Assembly: GCF_006716265.1 (NCBI RefSeq)
Contig: NZ_VFOS01000001.1
Span: forward strand, 744,001-808,000
Source of the DNA: Rarobacter faecitabidus
GTDB lineage: Bacteria > Actinomycetota > Actinomycetes > Actinomycetales > Cellulomonadaceae
Reading direction: 5' to 3'
Length of the DNA: 64,000 nt
Of this stretch, positions 8,578-18,149 are shown in pieces (positions within the stretch are counted from its first letter, which is position 1; each line of letters begins with the position of its first letter). A model generated the notes under the pieces. It saw only the letters and a list, made by a program, of their open reading frames with translations, ran no database searches and had not been told where the DNA came from. A program made the translations under genes and the position numbers.

Positions 8578-9075
8578 ATGGCAGTCCGTGAAATCCGTGT
8601 AATCCCTGACCCCGTGCTGCGCACTCCCTGCGCCGAGATCACCGAAATTGACGATACGGTTCGGTCGCTCGTGCAGGACCTGCTCGATACGGTCGACGAC
8701 GATGGCCGCGCGGGACTCGCGGCCAACCAGATCGGCGTGTCACTTCGTGCCTTCTCGTGGAACATCGAGGACGAGATCGGCTATGTGCTCAATCCGCGCA
8801 TCGTCGACCTATCCGAGGACGAGTACCAAGAAGGTGACGAGGGATGCCTGTCCGTCCCTGGTCTGTGGTTCCCGACCCGTCGCGCCTGGTACGCCAAGGT
8901 CGAGGGTGTCGATCTAGACGGCAATAAGGTCGTCATCGAGGGCACCGAACTCATGGCCCGCTGCCTGCAGCACGAATGCGACCACTTGGATGGCATGCTC
9001 TACCTGGACCGCCTCGAACGCGCGACGCGCAAGAAGGCGATGCGCACCATTCGCGAGCAGCTCTACCAGGATTGA
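8578..9075 (+). CDS. def: Peptide deformylase
   Basis: A 165-residue metalloenzyme that removes the N-formyl group from nascent proteins. All three family motifs are present: GLAANQIG (46-53, with Asn where many members have Pro), EGCLSVP (88-94, metal-ligand Cys90) and HECDH (132-136, two metal-ligand His and the catalytic Glu). The ATG at 8578 matches the conserved [14 protein letters not shown] start; an upstream in-frame GTG at 8518 adds only unrelated residues. GAGAAT at 8565-8570 lies 7 bases before the ATG and could be a -10 of a leaderless transcript, or part of a weak ribosome site. No fmt neighbour is seen. Confidence 0.96.
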   Translation: MAVREIRVIPDPVLRTPCAEITEIDDTVRSLVQDLLDTVDDDGRAGLAANQIGVSLRAFSWNIEDEIGYVLNPRIVDLSEDEYQEGDEGCLSVPGLWFPTRRAWYAKVEGVDLDGNKVVIEGTELMARCLQHECDHLDGMLYLDRLERATRKKAMRTIREQLYQD

Positions 9076-9263
9076 TGCATCGTCAGCTTGGCTGATCTTG
9101 GCGCGACACTCAGACCGGCGAAGCCGATTTCAGCCGGACAGCGGAGTGCTGGGTTATGCTGGTCTGGCTAGCCGCGTAGATTCGTGCTGAGCACCGGATT
9201 CGTTTCCGGCCCTTGATTGAGGACGTTGGGGAAGACGCACCTCAAACGACAAGGGAGGCTCTC

Positions 9264-9761
9264 ATGACAGGTGTCTTGACCCGCGGTGTTATTTTCGTGC
9301 ACTCTGCACCCCGCGCGCTCTGCCCACACCTGGAGTGGGCCGCCAGCAATGTGCTGGGCTACGGCGTGAAACTCGAGTGGACCGATCAACCGGCCGAACC
9401 TGGCTCGATGCGCGCCGAACTCTCGTGGCACGGCACCCAGGGCAGCGGCGCGAAGCTCGCGTCGGCAATGCGCGGCTGGGCGCACCTGCGCTACGAGATC
9501 ACCGAGGAAGCCTCGCTGGGATGCGACGGCGGGCGTTGGAGCCACACCCCCGAACTCGGCATCTTTCACACGCCGACCGACGCGGCGGGGAACGCCATGA
9601 TCCCGGAGGACCGGATCAGGGCCGCTCTCGCAAATGCCGATCCGCGCCGACTGCGCGCCGAACTCGATCTCGCGATCGGGCAGGCGTGGGACGACGAACT
9701 AGAGCCGTTCCGCCACGCGAGCGCTGGCGCGCCGGTGCGATGGCTGCACCGCGTCGGCTAG
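9264..9761 (+). CDS. DUF3145 family protein
   Basis: A 165-residue soluble protein of the actinobacterial DUF3145 family, recognised by TRGVIFVHSAPRALCPHLEW at the start and by LRYEITEEAS. The function of the family is unknown. The start is the ATG at 9264, preceded by GGGAGG at 8 bases; an in-frame ATG at 9213 lacks homology. The gene stands alone between def and the nucleoside locus on the same strand. No membrane segment or metal motif is apparent. The 259 bases that follow hold no gene and presumably the promoter of the nucleoside operon. Confidence 0.88.
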   Translation: MTGVLTRGVIFVHSAPRALCPHLEWAASNVLGYGVKLEWTDQPAEPGSMRAELSWHGTQGSGAKLASAMRGWAHLRYEITEEASLGCDGGRWSHTPELGIFHTPTDAAGNAMIPEDRIRAALANADPRRLRAELDLAIGQAWDDELEPFRHASAGAPVRWLHRVG

Positions 9762-10020
9762 ATGTTGCACAACGCGGCCCTCACCTGCACGGCGATGCCA
9801 ACCGCACCGGCAGCGTCGACGCAGGTCCTCGGCTCGCGGGCCGTGTTCCGCTTGTGTAAACCCCGTCGAAACTCGCGGCGTCATCTTGATAACGGAGCCC
9901 GACTTCGGATGTGAGCGCCGCTTTGAGCGTCTACCGTGGGGAGTAATTCGTGCGTGCTCGGCGAATCCCCGTGTCGTGCGGCGGACGCGGTATGGCGCGC
10001 ACCAAACGACAGGAGTTGAC

Positions 10021-11127
10021 GTGAAGAAATCACTTTCCATGCTGGCCACGGCTGCGGCGGCCACGCTGCTGCTAGCAGCTTGCGGTCAGGCACCCGAGAC
10101 CTCCACCACTTCGGCATCGCCTGGCGCGAGCGAGACCACCGATGCCCCCGATACCGCCACCGTCGACGGCTTCCTCCCCTGCATCGTCTCGGACGCCGGT
10201 GGGTTCGACGACAAGTCCTTCAACCAGTCCAGTTTCGAAGGGCTGCAGGAAGCCGCGGCCACGCTCGGCGTCGACTTCAAGCAGGCCCAGTCCGATACTG
10301 AAGATCAGTACGCAGGTAACATCTCCAGCCTGATCGATCAGGGTTGTTCGCTGGTTACCACGGTCGGTTTCGCGCTGGCGGATGCCACGAAGGCAGCTGC
10401 CGAAGCCAACACCGATGTTGACTTCGTCATGCTCGATGACTCGAGCATCGAGCTGCCGAACGTCAAGCCCATCATCTACGACACGGCGCAGGCAGCATTC
10501 CTCGCCGGCTACGCGGCGGCCTCGTACTCCCAGACCGGGGTGGTCGGCACCTTCGGCGGAATGCAGTTCCCGACGGTCACGATCTTCATGGATGGATTCG
10601 CCGACGGCGTCGCGTACTACAACGAGAAGAAGAGCGCGGACGTCAAGGTCGTCGGCTGGGACGTCGACAAGCAGACGGGATCCTTCACCGGAGGTTTTGA
10701 GGCCAACGACACGGCAAAGCAGCTCGCCAACACCCTCATCACGCAGAACGCCGACGTGCTGCTGCCGGTCGGCGGCCCGATCTTCATCTCGGCAATCGAG
10801 GCGATCAAGGACTCCGGTAAGGACATCGCGATGATCGGCGTCGATGCAGACCTGTTCGAGACGGCTGATTCGGGAACCGAGTTGTTCCTCACCTCGATTC
10901 TCAAGCAGATGAAGTCCGGTGTGAACGACGTCGTCACACAGGCGGGACAGGGTCAGTTCGACGCCACTCCCTACGTCGGCACGCTGGAGAACGATGGGGT
11001 CGGCATCGCGCCGTTCCACGACTTCGAGGACAAGGTCGATCCCGGCCTTCAGTCCGAGTTGGAGGCGATCAAAGCGGGTATCATCGACGGATCGATCGAG
11101 GTGGTTTCGCCTTCCTCGCCGAAGTAA
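10021..11127 (+). CDS. BMP-family nucleoside-binding lipoprotein of an ABC importer
   Basis: A 368-residue lipoprotein with signal MKKSLSMLATAAAATLLLAAC (lipidated Cys21), then a Ser/Thr-rich tether and a BmpA/PnrA/Med fold. The conserved DDKSFNQSSFEG segment lies at about 62-73 and the ligand-pocket segment VGTFGGMQFPTV follows mid-protein. It should capture extracellular nucleosides and hand them to the two permeases encoded downstream. The start is the GTG at 10021 with CAGGAG 7 bases upstream. It heads the locus and is separated from the ATPase gene by a hairpin that would leave it in excess, as is common for binding proteins. Confidence 0.93.
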   Translation: MKKSLSMLATAAAATLLLAACGQAPETSTTSASPGASETTDAPDTATVDGFLPCIVSDAGGFDDKSFNQSSFEGLQEAAATLGVDFKQAQSDTEDQYAGNISSLIDQGCSLVTTVGFALADATKAAAEANTDVDFVMLDDSSIELPNVKPIIYDTAQAAFLAGYAAASYSQTGVVGTFGGMQFPTVTIFMDGFADGVAYYNEKKSADVKVVGWDVDKQTGSFTGGFEANDTAKQLANTLITQNADVLLPVGGPIFISAIEAIKDSGKDIAMIGVDADLFETADSGTELFLTSILKQMKSGVNDVVTQAGQGQFDATPYVGTLENDGVGIAPFHDFEDKVDPGLQSELEAIKAGIIDGSIEVVSPSSPK

Positions 11128-11141
11128 CAACTCCATAGCGT

Positions 11142-11169
11142 CTGGGGGCGGCAACGGCGCCGCCCCCAG
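11142..11169 (+). terminator. Intra-operon attenuator hairpin after the binding-lipoprotein gene
   Basis: Arms CTGGGGGCGG (11142-11151) and CCGCCCCCAG (11160-11169), with one more C:G pair inside. There is no T-run, so partial termination or 3'-end protection is likelier than a full stop, since the downstream genes need readthrough. Confidence 0.65.
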
Positions 11170-11202
11170 GCGAACGTGCCCCTGATCTGGAGGATTGTCA
11201 CG

Positions 11203-12717
11203 ATGAAGCTGGAGCTACGTGGTATCACCAAGAGGTTCGGCTCACTCGTAGCGAACGATCACATCGACCTCGTGGTGGAACCCGGCGAGATCCGTTGCCT
11301 GCTCGGCGAAAACGGCGCCGGTAAGTCAACGTTGATGAATGTGCTCTATGGGCTCTACCAGGCGGACGAGGGCGAGATCCTGCTCGACGGGCGGGTTCAG
11401 CATTTCGCCGGTCCCGGGGATGCGATGCGCGCGGGAATCGGAATGGTGCATCAGCACTTCATGCTCATCCCCGTCTTTACCGTGGCCGAGAATCTCATGC
11501 TCGGGCACGAGCCGACGAAGGTGGGTGGCGTACTCGACCTGGAGGCAGCCCGAGCCCGCGTCAAGGAGATCTCCGCAAGGTTCGGGTTCGATCTCGATCC
11601 GGATGCGATCGTCGGCGAGTTGCCCGTGGGCGTCCAGCAGCGAGTGGAAATCATCAAGGCGCTGGCGCACGACGCCTCGGTTCTCGTGTTCGACGAGCCC
11701 ACCGCGGTCCTCACGCCCCAGGAGACGGATGAACTCATGGCGATCATGAGCCAGTTGCGGGATTCCGGCACGTCGATCATCTTCATTACCCATAAGCTGC
11801 GAGAAGTGCGGGAGATCGCCGATACGATTTCGGTGATCCGACTAGGCAAGGTAGTGGGTGAAGCGGAACCGAGCGCCACGAACGCCGAACTCGCCGCGCT
11901 CATGGTCGGCCGTTCCGTCTCCCTGAGAGTCGACAAGCAGCCTGCGCAACCGAGCGACGCGGCCTTGGTTGTGACGGGGCTGACGGTGGTTTCGGACAAC
12001 GGCCTCAAGGTGGTCTCCGACGTCGATCTAACCGTGCAGCGCGGGGAGATCCTCGCGATCGCCGGAGTCCAGGGCAATGGCCAGACTGAGCTCGCAGAGG
12101 CACTCATCGGCTTGCAGGCGCACGTCACCGGTTCCGCGTTGCTCGACGGTGAGGAACTGATAGGCAGGAACGTCCGCGAAGTCCTGGCACTTGGCGTGGG
12201 ATACATCCCGGAGGACCGTAGCAAGGACGGACTCGTCGGCGACTTCAGTATTGCGGAGAACCTGATGCTCGATCGGGCCGTCGGACCGCCCTTCATCCGA
12301 GGTGGCAGCATCCAGCGGGGATTCCTGGCGAAGTTCGCCAGGGACAAGCGGGAGGAGTTCGACATCCGCAGCCAATCCGTGGATGCACCCGCGCGCAGCC
12401 TCTCGGGCGGTAATCAGCAGAAGGTCGTCGTCGCGCGGGAACTTAGCCGAGAGCTCCGCATGTTGCTGGCGGCCCAGCCGACGCGAGGCATCGACGTGGG
12501 CTCGATCGAGTTCGTGCATAAACGGATCGTGGCGACCAGGGATGCCGGAATACCCGTGATCGTGGTCTCGACGGAACTCGATGAGGTGGTGGCGCTCGCC
12601 GACCGTATCGCGGTGATGTATCGCGGCGAGATCGTGGGCGTCGTTCCGGCCGATACCCCTCGCGATGTACTCGGCCTGATGATGGCAGGCGATCCAGCGC
12701 ATAGGGGTGCGGCATGA
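11203..12717 (+). CDS. Nucleoside ABC importer, tandem-ATPase subunit
   Basis: A 504-residue double ATPase like RbsA and the YufO/NupO-type nucleoside importers. The first half has Walker A GENGAGKST (about 34-42), signature LPVGVQQRVEI and Walker B VLVFDEPT. The second half has the usual degenerate P-loop GVQGNGQTEL, signature LSGGNQQKVVV and LAAQPTRGIDVGS in place of a normal Walker B, all as in the family. The start is the ATG at 11203 with GGAGG 9 bases upstream. It overlaps the first permease by 4 bases, so the two are translationally coupled. Confidence 0.95.
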   Translation: MKLELRGITKRFGSLVANDHIDLVVEPGEIRCLLGENGAGKSTLMNVLYGLYQADEGEILLDGRVQHFAGPGDAMRAGIGMVHQHFMLIPVFTVAENLMLGHEPTKVGGVLDLEAARARVKEISARFGFDLDPDAIVGELPVGVQQRVEIIKALAHDASVLVFDEPTAVLTPQETDELMAIMSQLRDSGTSIIFITHKLREVREIADTISVIRLGKVVGEAEPSATNAELAALMVGRSVSLRVDKQPAQPSDAALVVTGLTVVSDNGLKVVSDVDLTVQRGEILAIAGVQGNGQTELAEALIGLQAHVTGSALLDGEELIGRNVREVLALGVGYIPEDRSKDGLVGDFSIAENLMLDRAVGPPFIRGGSIQRGFLAKFARDKREEFDIRSQSVDAPARSLSGGNQQKVVVARELSRELRMLLAAQPTRGIDVGSIEFVHKRIVATRDAGIPVIVVSTELDEVVALADRIAVMYRGEIVGVVPADTPRDVLGLMMAGDPAHRGAA

Positions 12718-13979
12718 GCGAGGAAAAGGGCAAGGACGAGGCGATCCCGGTCGCCCCGGAAGCTGACAAGCCGGAATCACGGTTCAAGGTCGCCTGGCAG
12801 GACATCGTCCGCGGCTCGGCACTGGTCTCCGTGCTGGCTGTTGTCGCGGCGCTCCTGATCGGCGCGATTCTGATCGCCGCGATCAACCCGGAAGTCCAGC
12901 GAACGGCCGGCTATCTGTTCGCCCGCCCGCAGGACTTCCTCAAGGCGGTGTGGGACGCCGTGGTCAACGGCTACCTTGCGTTGTTCCAATCCGCCTTCTA
13001 CAACTCCAAGCGTGACACGTTCAGCGCCGCGATCCGCCCGTTCACCGACACGCTCACCTATGCAACTCCGCTGATCGCGGCCGGCCTCGGCGTCGGGCTG
13101 GCGTTCCGCGCCGGCCTGTTCAACATCGGCGGTCGCGGACAGATGATCGTCGGAGCCGCCTGCGCGGCGTGGGTTGGCTTCACCTTCGATCTGCCCGTCG
13201 GAATCCACCTGATCATTGCCATCGCGGCAGGCATCGCCGGTGGCGCGTTGTGGGGCGGTGTCGCTGGCTTCCTGAAGGCTCGCACGGGCGCGCACGAGGT
13301 CATCCTGACTATCATGCTCAACTACATCGCCTACTACCTCGTGTCGTGGATGTTGCGCACGCCTGGTCTGCTCCAGGCGCCGGGTAGCGTGAACCCCAAG
13401 TCGCCTCCGATGAAGGAGACCGCGGTACTCCCGCCGTTACTCGGCTCCCAGTTCTCGCTGCACTGGGGATTCGTGCTGGTGATCGGAGCCACGGTCCTCA
13501 TCTGGTGGCTGATCAACCGTTCTGCGCTCGGATTCGAGTTCCGTGCAGTCGGGTTCAACCCCGACGCCGCGCGAACGGCCGGAATCAACGTCCGCAGAAT
13601 GTACGTCGTGACGATGCTGATCGCCGGCGCACTGGTCGGCCTGGCCGGGGCCAACCAGGTTCTCAGTACTCAATCGGGAGGTTTGACCTCCGGCGTGGAT
13701 GCCGGGATCGGTTTCGACGCGATCACCGTCGCACTACTCGGCCGCAGTTCGCCTTGGGGCATCTTCGCGGCAGGAATCCTCTTCGGCGCGTTCAAGGCGG
13801 GCGGCTTCGGTATGCAGGCTGCGGAGGGCATCCCGGCGGAGATCGTCACCATCGTTCAGTCCGTCATCGTTCTCTTCATCGCGGCCCCGCCACTGGTGCG
13901 AGCGATGTTCTTCCTTCCCGGGCGCCAGCGCGCCAAGCGGAAAGAGAAGCTCAGCGTGACGCAAGGAGCCGCATCGTGA
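12714..13979 (+). CDS. Nucleoside ABC importer permease (first)
   Basis: A 421-residue membrane protein of the BPD_transp_2 family, partner of the ATPase before it and the permease after it. A charged N-terminus (about 1-35) precedes roughly nine to ten membrane helices. The segment LAFRAGLFNIGGRGQMIVGA is the family hallmark near residue 123-142, and EFRAVGFNPDAARTAGINVRRM near 270 is the cytoplasmic coupling loop. The ATG overlaps the ATPase stop (ATGA), and its stop overlaps the GTG of the next permease. Confidence 0.94.
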   Translation: MSEEKGKDEAIPVAPEADKPESRFKVAWQDIVRGSALVSVLAVVAALLIGAILIAAINPEVQRTAGYLFARPQDFLKAVWDAVVNGYLALFQSAFYNSKRDTFSAAIRPFTDTLTYATPLIAAGLGVGLAFRAGLFNIGGRGQMIVGAACAAWVGFTFDLPVGIHLIIAIAAGIAGGALWGGVAGFLKARTGAHEVILTIMLNYIAYYLVSWMLRTPGLLQAPGSVNPKSPPMKETAVLPPLLGSQFSLHWGFVLVIGATVLIWWLINRSALGFEFRAVGFNPDAARTAGINVRRMYVVTMLIAGALVGLAGANQVLSTQSGGLTSGVDAGIGFDAITVALLGRSSPWGIFAAGILFGAFKAGGFGMQAAEGIPAEIVTIVQSVIVLFIAAPPLVRAMFFLPGRQRAKRKEKLSVTQGAAS

Positions 13980-15250
13980 CAATCGAAGCAGTAACGCTCT
14001 CCGAATCACTCGAGAAGGCGCCGATCAGGTCACTCAAGACGCCTATCGCCTTTGCCATCTTCACGGCGCTGTCCGTCATGCTCTTCGTTGGCTTCGCACG
14101 GGACGAGCGTGTCGTCTTCCAACTCTCCCCGGAGAATGCGGCCATCAAGATTCCCCTGATCACGGTCACGCCCGTCATTGTGGGAAGTCTCGTCTCGATA
14201 CTGCTCGCGGGTGCCACGATCTACGCGGCGTTGCTGGCACGGGAGGCAAGGAAGACGCCCGTCTGGGTCACTTCGCTGGTTGCGTTCCTATTCACGCTGT
14301 CCTTCCTCGCGTGGGCGGGGGCGGGCAACACGCTGAACATCACCCAGTTGCTCGTTTCCTCCGTCGCCCTGAGCACGCCGCTGATCTTCGGGTCGCTGGG
14401 CGGGATCCTGTCCGAGCGGGCGGGCGTCGTCAACGTGGCCATCGAGGGGCAGCTGCTCGCTGGGGCGTTCCTCGCGGCAGTCGTCTCATCGGTCACCGGC
14501 AGCCCGTGGGCGGGTCTCTTCGCCGCAGGAGTCGGCGGCATGCTCGTCGGATTCGTTCTCGCTACGTTCTCAATCAAGTACTGGGTGGAGCAGGTCATCG
14601 TCGGGGTCGTGATCAACGTGCTCGTCTCCGGGCTCACGAGCTTCCTCTACACGGCGGTGCTCGTCAAGAACACCGAGACGCTCAACACGGCGACCCGGTT
14701 CGGCCGCTGGAAGATACCCGTGCTCGCCGATATCCCCGTCATCGGGCCCGTGCTGTTCAACCAGACGGTGATCGTCTACGTCATGTACCTCGCCGTCTTC
14801 GGAGTGTGGTTCGGACTGTTCCACACGAGGTGGGGGCTTCGGCTGCGCGCGGTGGGGGAGCACCCGCAGGCGGCGGACACCGTAGGAATCAACGTCAATC
14901 GCACTCGATTCTGGAACGTCGCGCTCGCGGGCGTGGTGGCCGGTGCGGGTGGCGCCTACTTCACCCTCGATTCCGTTTCCCATTTCGGCAAGGACATGAC
15001 TGCGGGGCTGGGCTTCATCGCGCTGGCGGCAGTGATCTTCGGCCGGTGGAATCCCATCCGAGCGACACTGGCATCGCTGCTTTTCGGCTTCGCCATGAGC
15101 CTCCAGTTCGTCCTCGGGGCGATCAGTTCGGGAGTCCCGAGCGAATTCCTGCTCATGCTGCCCTACGTCGTCACAGTGTTCGCCGTCGCGGGATTCGTCG
15201 GACACGTAAGCGGTCCGGCCGCATCCGGCAAACCGTACGTCAAAGGGTGA
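13976..15250 (+). CDS. Nucleoside ABC importer permease (second)
   Basis: A 424-residue BPD_transp_2 permease that should form the heterodimeric channel with the preceding gene product. The GTG at 13976 overlaps the previous stop (GTGA). The frame is open far upstream, but that part is antisense-like sequence inside the first permease. Hallmarks are GGILSERAGVVNVAIEGQLL at about 141-160 and the coupling loop LRLRAVGEHPQAADTVGINV at about 288-307. Multiple helices fill the rest. It ends 3 bases before cdd. Confidence 0.94.
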   Translation: MTIEAVTLSESLEKAPIRSLKTPIAFAIFTALSVMLFVGFARDERVVFQLSPENAAIKIPLITVTPVIVGSLVSILLAGATIYAALLAREARKTPVWVTSLVAFLFTLSFLAWAGAGNTLNITQLLVSSVALSTPLIFGSLGGILSERAGVVNVAIEGQLLAGAFLAAVVSSVTGSPWAGLFAAGVGGMLVGFVLATFSIKYWVEQVIVGVVINVLVSGLTSFLYTAVLVKNTETLNTATRFGRWKIPVLADIPVIGPVLFNQTVIVYVMYLAVFGVWFGLFHTRWGLRLRAVGEHPQAADTVGINVNRTRFWNVALAGVVAGAGGAYFTLDSVSHFGKDMTAGLGFIALAAVIFGRWNPIRATLASLLFGFAMSLQFVLGAISSGVPSEFLLMLPYVVTVFAVAGFVGHVSGPAASGKPYVKG

Positions 15251-15253
15251 TCG

Positions 15254-15697
15254 ATGAGTCCTAGCGCTCACGTACCGACCTTCGATACCGACCCAGCATC
15301 CTGGTCAGACGCGCACTGGGCCGAGTTGCGCGAGATTGCGCGAGCGGCGATGCGCCGGGCCTACGTCCCGTACTCGCGGTTCCCCGTCGGTGCGGCGGCC
15401 GTGGTCGAGGATGGTCGAGTGGTATCGGGCTGCAATATCGAGAACGCCTCGTACGGGGTGACGCTCTGTGCCGAATGCTCGCTGGTGTCGGATCTCGTCA
15501 TGACGGGGGGCGGCCGCCTGGTCGCGTTCACCTGCGTCGACCGGAACGGTAGCGTGCTCATGCCCTGCGGGCGCTGCCGGCAACTGCTATGGGAGCACGG
15601 CGGGGCCGGGCTCGTCCTCGAAACCGTGAGCGGCGTCCGCCCCATGACCGATGTCCTGCCCGACGCGTTCGGCCCCGATGATTTGAAGGAGAGATGA
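15254..15697 (+). CDS. cdd: Cytidine deaminase
   Basis: A 147-residue homotetrameric-type cytidine/deoxycytidine deaminase. It has substrate-site NIENASYG (61-68), CAE (Cys72 zinc ligand, Glu74 proton shuttle) and PCGRC (104-108, zinc ligands Cys105 and Cys108). It converts imported (deoxy)cytidine to (deoxy)uridine, a substrate for the pyrimidine phosphorylase encoded next. The ATG at 15254 follows the permease by 3 bases, and its TGA overlaps the deoA start. Confidence 0.95.
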   Translation: MSPSAHVPTFDTDPASWSDAHWAELREIARAAMRRAYVPYSRFPVGAAAVVEDGRVVSGCNIENASYGVTLCAECSLVSDLVMTGGGRLVAFTCVDRNGSVLMPCGRCRQLLWEHGGAGLVLETVSGVRPMTDVLPDAFGPDDLKER

Positions 15698-17031
15698 TGG
15701 CGGAGTCGCATGACGCTGTGGACATCATTCGCGTCAAACGAGATGGAGGCCGACTCGATGACGGCCAGATCGACTGGGTGATCGACGCTTACACGCGGGG
15801 TGCCGTGGCCGAGGAGCAGATGTCCGCGCTCGCCATGGCCATCCTCCTGCGCGGCATGGACCGCCGTGAGATCGCACGGTGGACGGCGGCCATGATCGCG
15901 ACGGGGGAGCGCTTGGACTTCTCCCGGCTCGACCGGCCCACGACCGACAAGCATTCGACGGGCGGCGTCGGCGACAAGATCACCCTCCCCCTCGCCCCGC
16001 TCGTGGCCTCGTTCGGGGTGGCGGTCCCGCAGTTGTCGGGACGAGGCCTGGGACACACCGGCGGCACGCTCGACAAACTCGAATCGATTCCTGGTTGGCG
16101 CGCCACCCTCACGAACGACGAGATGCTGGCCCAACTTGCCGCTGCGGGAGCCGTCATCTGCCAGGCCGGATCCGGTCTCGCGCCAGCAGATCGCAAGCTG
16201 TACGCCCTGCGCGACGTCACCGCGACGGTCGAATCCATCCCGCTCATCGCGAGTTCCATCATGAGTAAGAAGATCGCCGAAGGTACCGGAGCGCTCGTCC
16301 TCGATGTCAAAGTCGGATCGGGCGCATTCATGAAGAACCTCCACGACGCCCGGGAACTGGCCCGGACGATGGTGGACCTCGGCACGGACGCGGGCGTCCG
16401 TACCGTGGCTCTGCTCACGGACATGTCCACGCCCCTGGGGCTGACGGTCGGCAACGCGCTGGAGGTGCGCGAGTCAGTCGAGGTGTTGCGCGGTGGCGGG
16501 CCGCGGGATGTCGTGGACCTGACAGTCGCGTTGGCCCAGGAGATGCTCGCGGGGGCAGGGCTGGACGTCGGCACCGAAGAACTGCACACTGCGCTCAGCG
16601 ACGGACGAGCAATGGACGCGTGGAAGGCCATGATCCGGGCGCAAGGGGGCGACCCCGATGCGCCGCTTCCCACGGCGCGCGAACATGAGGTGATCCGCGC
16701 CGAATGCGCGGGGACGGTCACCAGACTGGACGCGTTGGGTGTGGGCGTCGCCGCCTGGCGCCTCGGAGCGGGCCGCGCCCGCAAGGAGGACGACGTGCAG
16801 GCCGCCGCCGGAATCGAGATCCACGCACCGATCGGAACCACGGTGCGGAAGGGAGACCCGCTCCTCACGCTGCACACCGACACCCCGGAACGATTCGCGC
16901 GTGCGCTCGACGTCGCGCGCGAAGCCATCGTGATCGGCGCCGACGAAGACGCGCGCCGTCTCTCGGGTGCCCCGGCGACTCACGCAGGAATCGCGCCGCG
17001 CGAGATCGTCCTCGAAACCGTGCGCGCGTAG
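15694..17031 (+). CDS. deoA: Thymidine / pyrimidine-nucleoside phosphorylase
   Basis: A 445-residue enzyme that cleaves thymidine (and probably deoxyuridine or uridine) with phosphate to base and (deoxy)ribose-1-phosphate. The phosphate loop KHSTGGVGDK (86-95) is intact. The helical domain, the central alpha/beta domain with SGRGLGHTGGTLDKLES (about 116-132) and the C-terminal domain with a biotinyl-like fold are all present, at normal length. The start is ambiguous between ATG 15694 and ATG 15697. It overlaps cdd, and add follows after 29 bases. Confidence 0.95.
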   Translation: MMAESHDAVDIIRVKRDGGRLDDGQIDWVIDAYTRGAVAEEQMSALAMAILLRGMDRREIARWTAAMIATGERLDFSRLDRPTTDKHSTGGVGDKITLPLAPLVASFGVAVPQLSGRGLGHTGGTLDKLESIPGWRATLTNDEMLAQLAAAGAVICQAGSGLAPADRKLYALRDVTATVESIPLIASSIMSKKIAEGTGALVLDVKVGSGAFMKNLHDARELARTMVDLGTDAGVRTVALLTDMSTPLGLTVGNALEVRESVEVLRGGGPRDVVDLTVALAQEMLAGAGLDVGTEELHTALSDGRAMDAWKAMIRAQGGDPDAPLPTAREHEVIRAECAGTVTRLDALGVGVAAWRLGAGRARKEDDVQAAAGIEIHAPIGTTVRKGDPLLTLHTDTPERFARALDVAREAIVIGADEDARRLSGAPATHAGIAPREIVLETVRA

Positions 17032-17060
17032 CCGCGCGGCAACGCGACTACCCTGGAGAG

Positions 17061-18149
17061 ATGCCCGTGCTAGACATCGGATCGCTTCCGAAGGTGCTCC
17101 TCCACGATCACCTCGACGGCGGGCTGCGACCGTCCACCATCATCGAACTGGCCCATGAGATCGGACATGAGCTTCCAGCCGGCGAGCCCGCCGGCCTCGC
17201 CGCGTGGTTCGAGGAGGCCGCGAACTCGGGTTCCCTCGTTCGCTACCTCGAGACGTTCGAGCACACCATAGCCGTCATGCAGGCTCCCGCGGCGCTGTCT
17301 CGGGTGGCCCGAGAGGCGGTCGAGGACTTATCCGCCGACGGTGTCATCTACGCCGAACTCCGGTGGGCACCCGAGCAACACCAGCGGCGGGGCCTCAGCC
17401 TCGACGCCACGGTTGCCGCAGTTCAGGAGGGCATCGAGCACGGCGTCGCTGCTGCGGCACGACGCGGGCATACCATCCTCGTCAACCAGATCATCACCGC
17501 AATGCGCCACGCCGACAGGTGGCAGGAGATTGCTGAACTCGCCGTCGCGAACCGCGACGCCGGCGTCGCCGGGTTCGACATCGCAGGCGCCGAAGCTGGG
17601 TATCCGGCCGACCGTTTCCCCGAGGTCTGGCAGTATCTCGCGGACGAGTCGCTCCCTGTCACCATCCACGCCGGCGAGGCTGACGGCGTCACCTCCGTCG
17701 CCTCGGCGATACACCGCGGTCATGCGTTGCGGATCGGCCACGGGGTGCGAATCCGAGACGACATCTCAGTCGGCGACGGTGTGTCCACCTACGGCAGGAC
17801 CGCCGCGTGGATCCGCGATTGGCGAATCCCGCTCGAAGTGTGCCCGTCATCCAACGTGCAGACGGGAGCCGCGCCGTCGATCTCGGCGCACCCCATCTCG
17901 TTGCTCCGGGATCACGACTTCGCCGTGACCATCAACACCGACAACCGGCTTATGTCAGCCACGTCCATGACGCGCGAGATGGAACTGCTCGTCCGCGAGG
18001 CGGGGTGGACCCCGGACGACCTGCTTGGCGCCACCCTTACGGCCGCGCGAAACGCGTTCATCCCGCACGACGCACGACGGCAACTCACCGAGACCATCCT
18101 CGCCGCATTCCGCCCACACATCGCCGACAACCGGAGGCACACCTCATGA
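17061..18149 (+). CDS. add: Adenosine deaminase
   Basis: A 362-residue zinc enzyme converting (deoxy)adenosine to (deoxy)inosine. Metal and catalytic residues are visible: His15 and His17 in HDHLDG, His203 and Glu206 in HAGE, His227 in GHG, and Asp294 in NTDN. The ATG at 17061 with GGAGAG just before it is preferred; an open frame to 16704 is shadow sequence in deoA. The product inosine is a substrate for PunA, encoded convergently nearby. It overlaps deoC by 4 bases. Confidence 0.95.
   Translation: MPVLDIGSLPKVLLHDHLDGGLRPSTIIELAHEIGHELPAGEPAGLAAWFEEAANSGSLVRYLETFEHTIAVMQAPAALSRVAREAVEDLSADGVIYAELRWAPEQHQRRGLSLDATVAAVQEGIEHGVAAAARRGHTILVNQIITAMRHADRWQEIAELAVANRDAGVAGFDIAGAEAGYPADRFPEVWQYLADESLPVTIHAGEADGVTSVASAIHRGHALRIGHGVRIRDDISVGDGVSTYGRTAAWIRDWRIPLEVCPSSNVQTGAAPSISAHPISLLRDHDFAVTINTDNRLMSATSMTREMELLVREAGWTPDDLLGATLTAARNAFIPHDARRQLTETILAAFRPHIADNRRHTS

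Noticed and set aside
13505-13975. An N-terminal extension of the second permease
   Set aside because: The open frame is inside the first permease gene and reads Arg-rich non-membrane sequence; the GTGA overlap at 13976 is the real start.
10021-15250. Ribose or xylose ABC importer
   Set aside because: The BMP-family lipoprotein and adjacent nucleoside-cleaving genes favour nucleosides, although the ATPase alone resembles RbsA.
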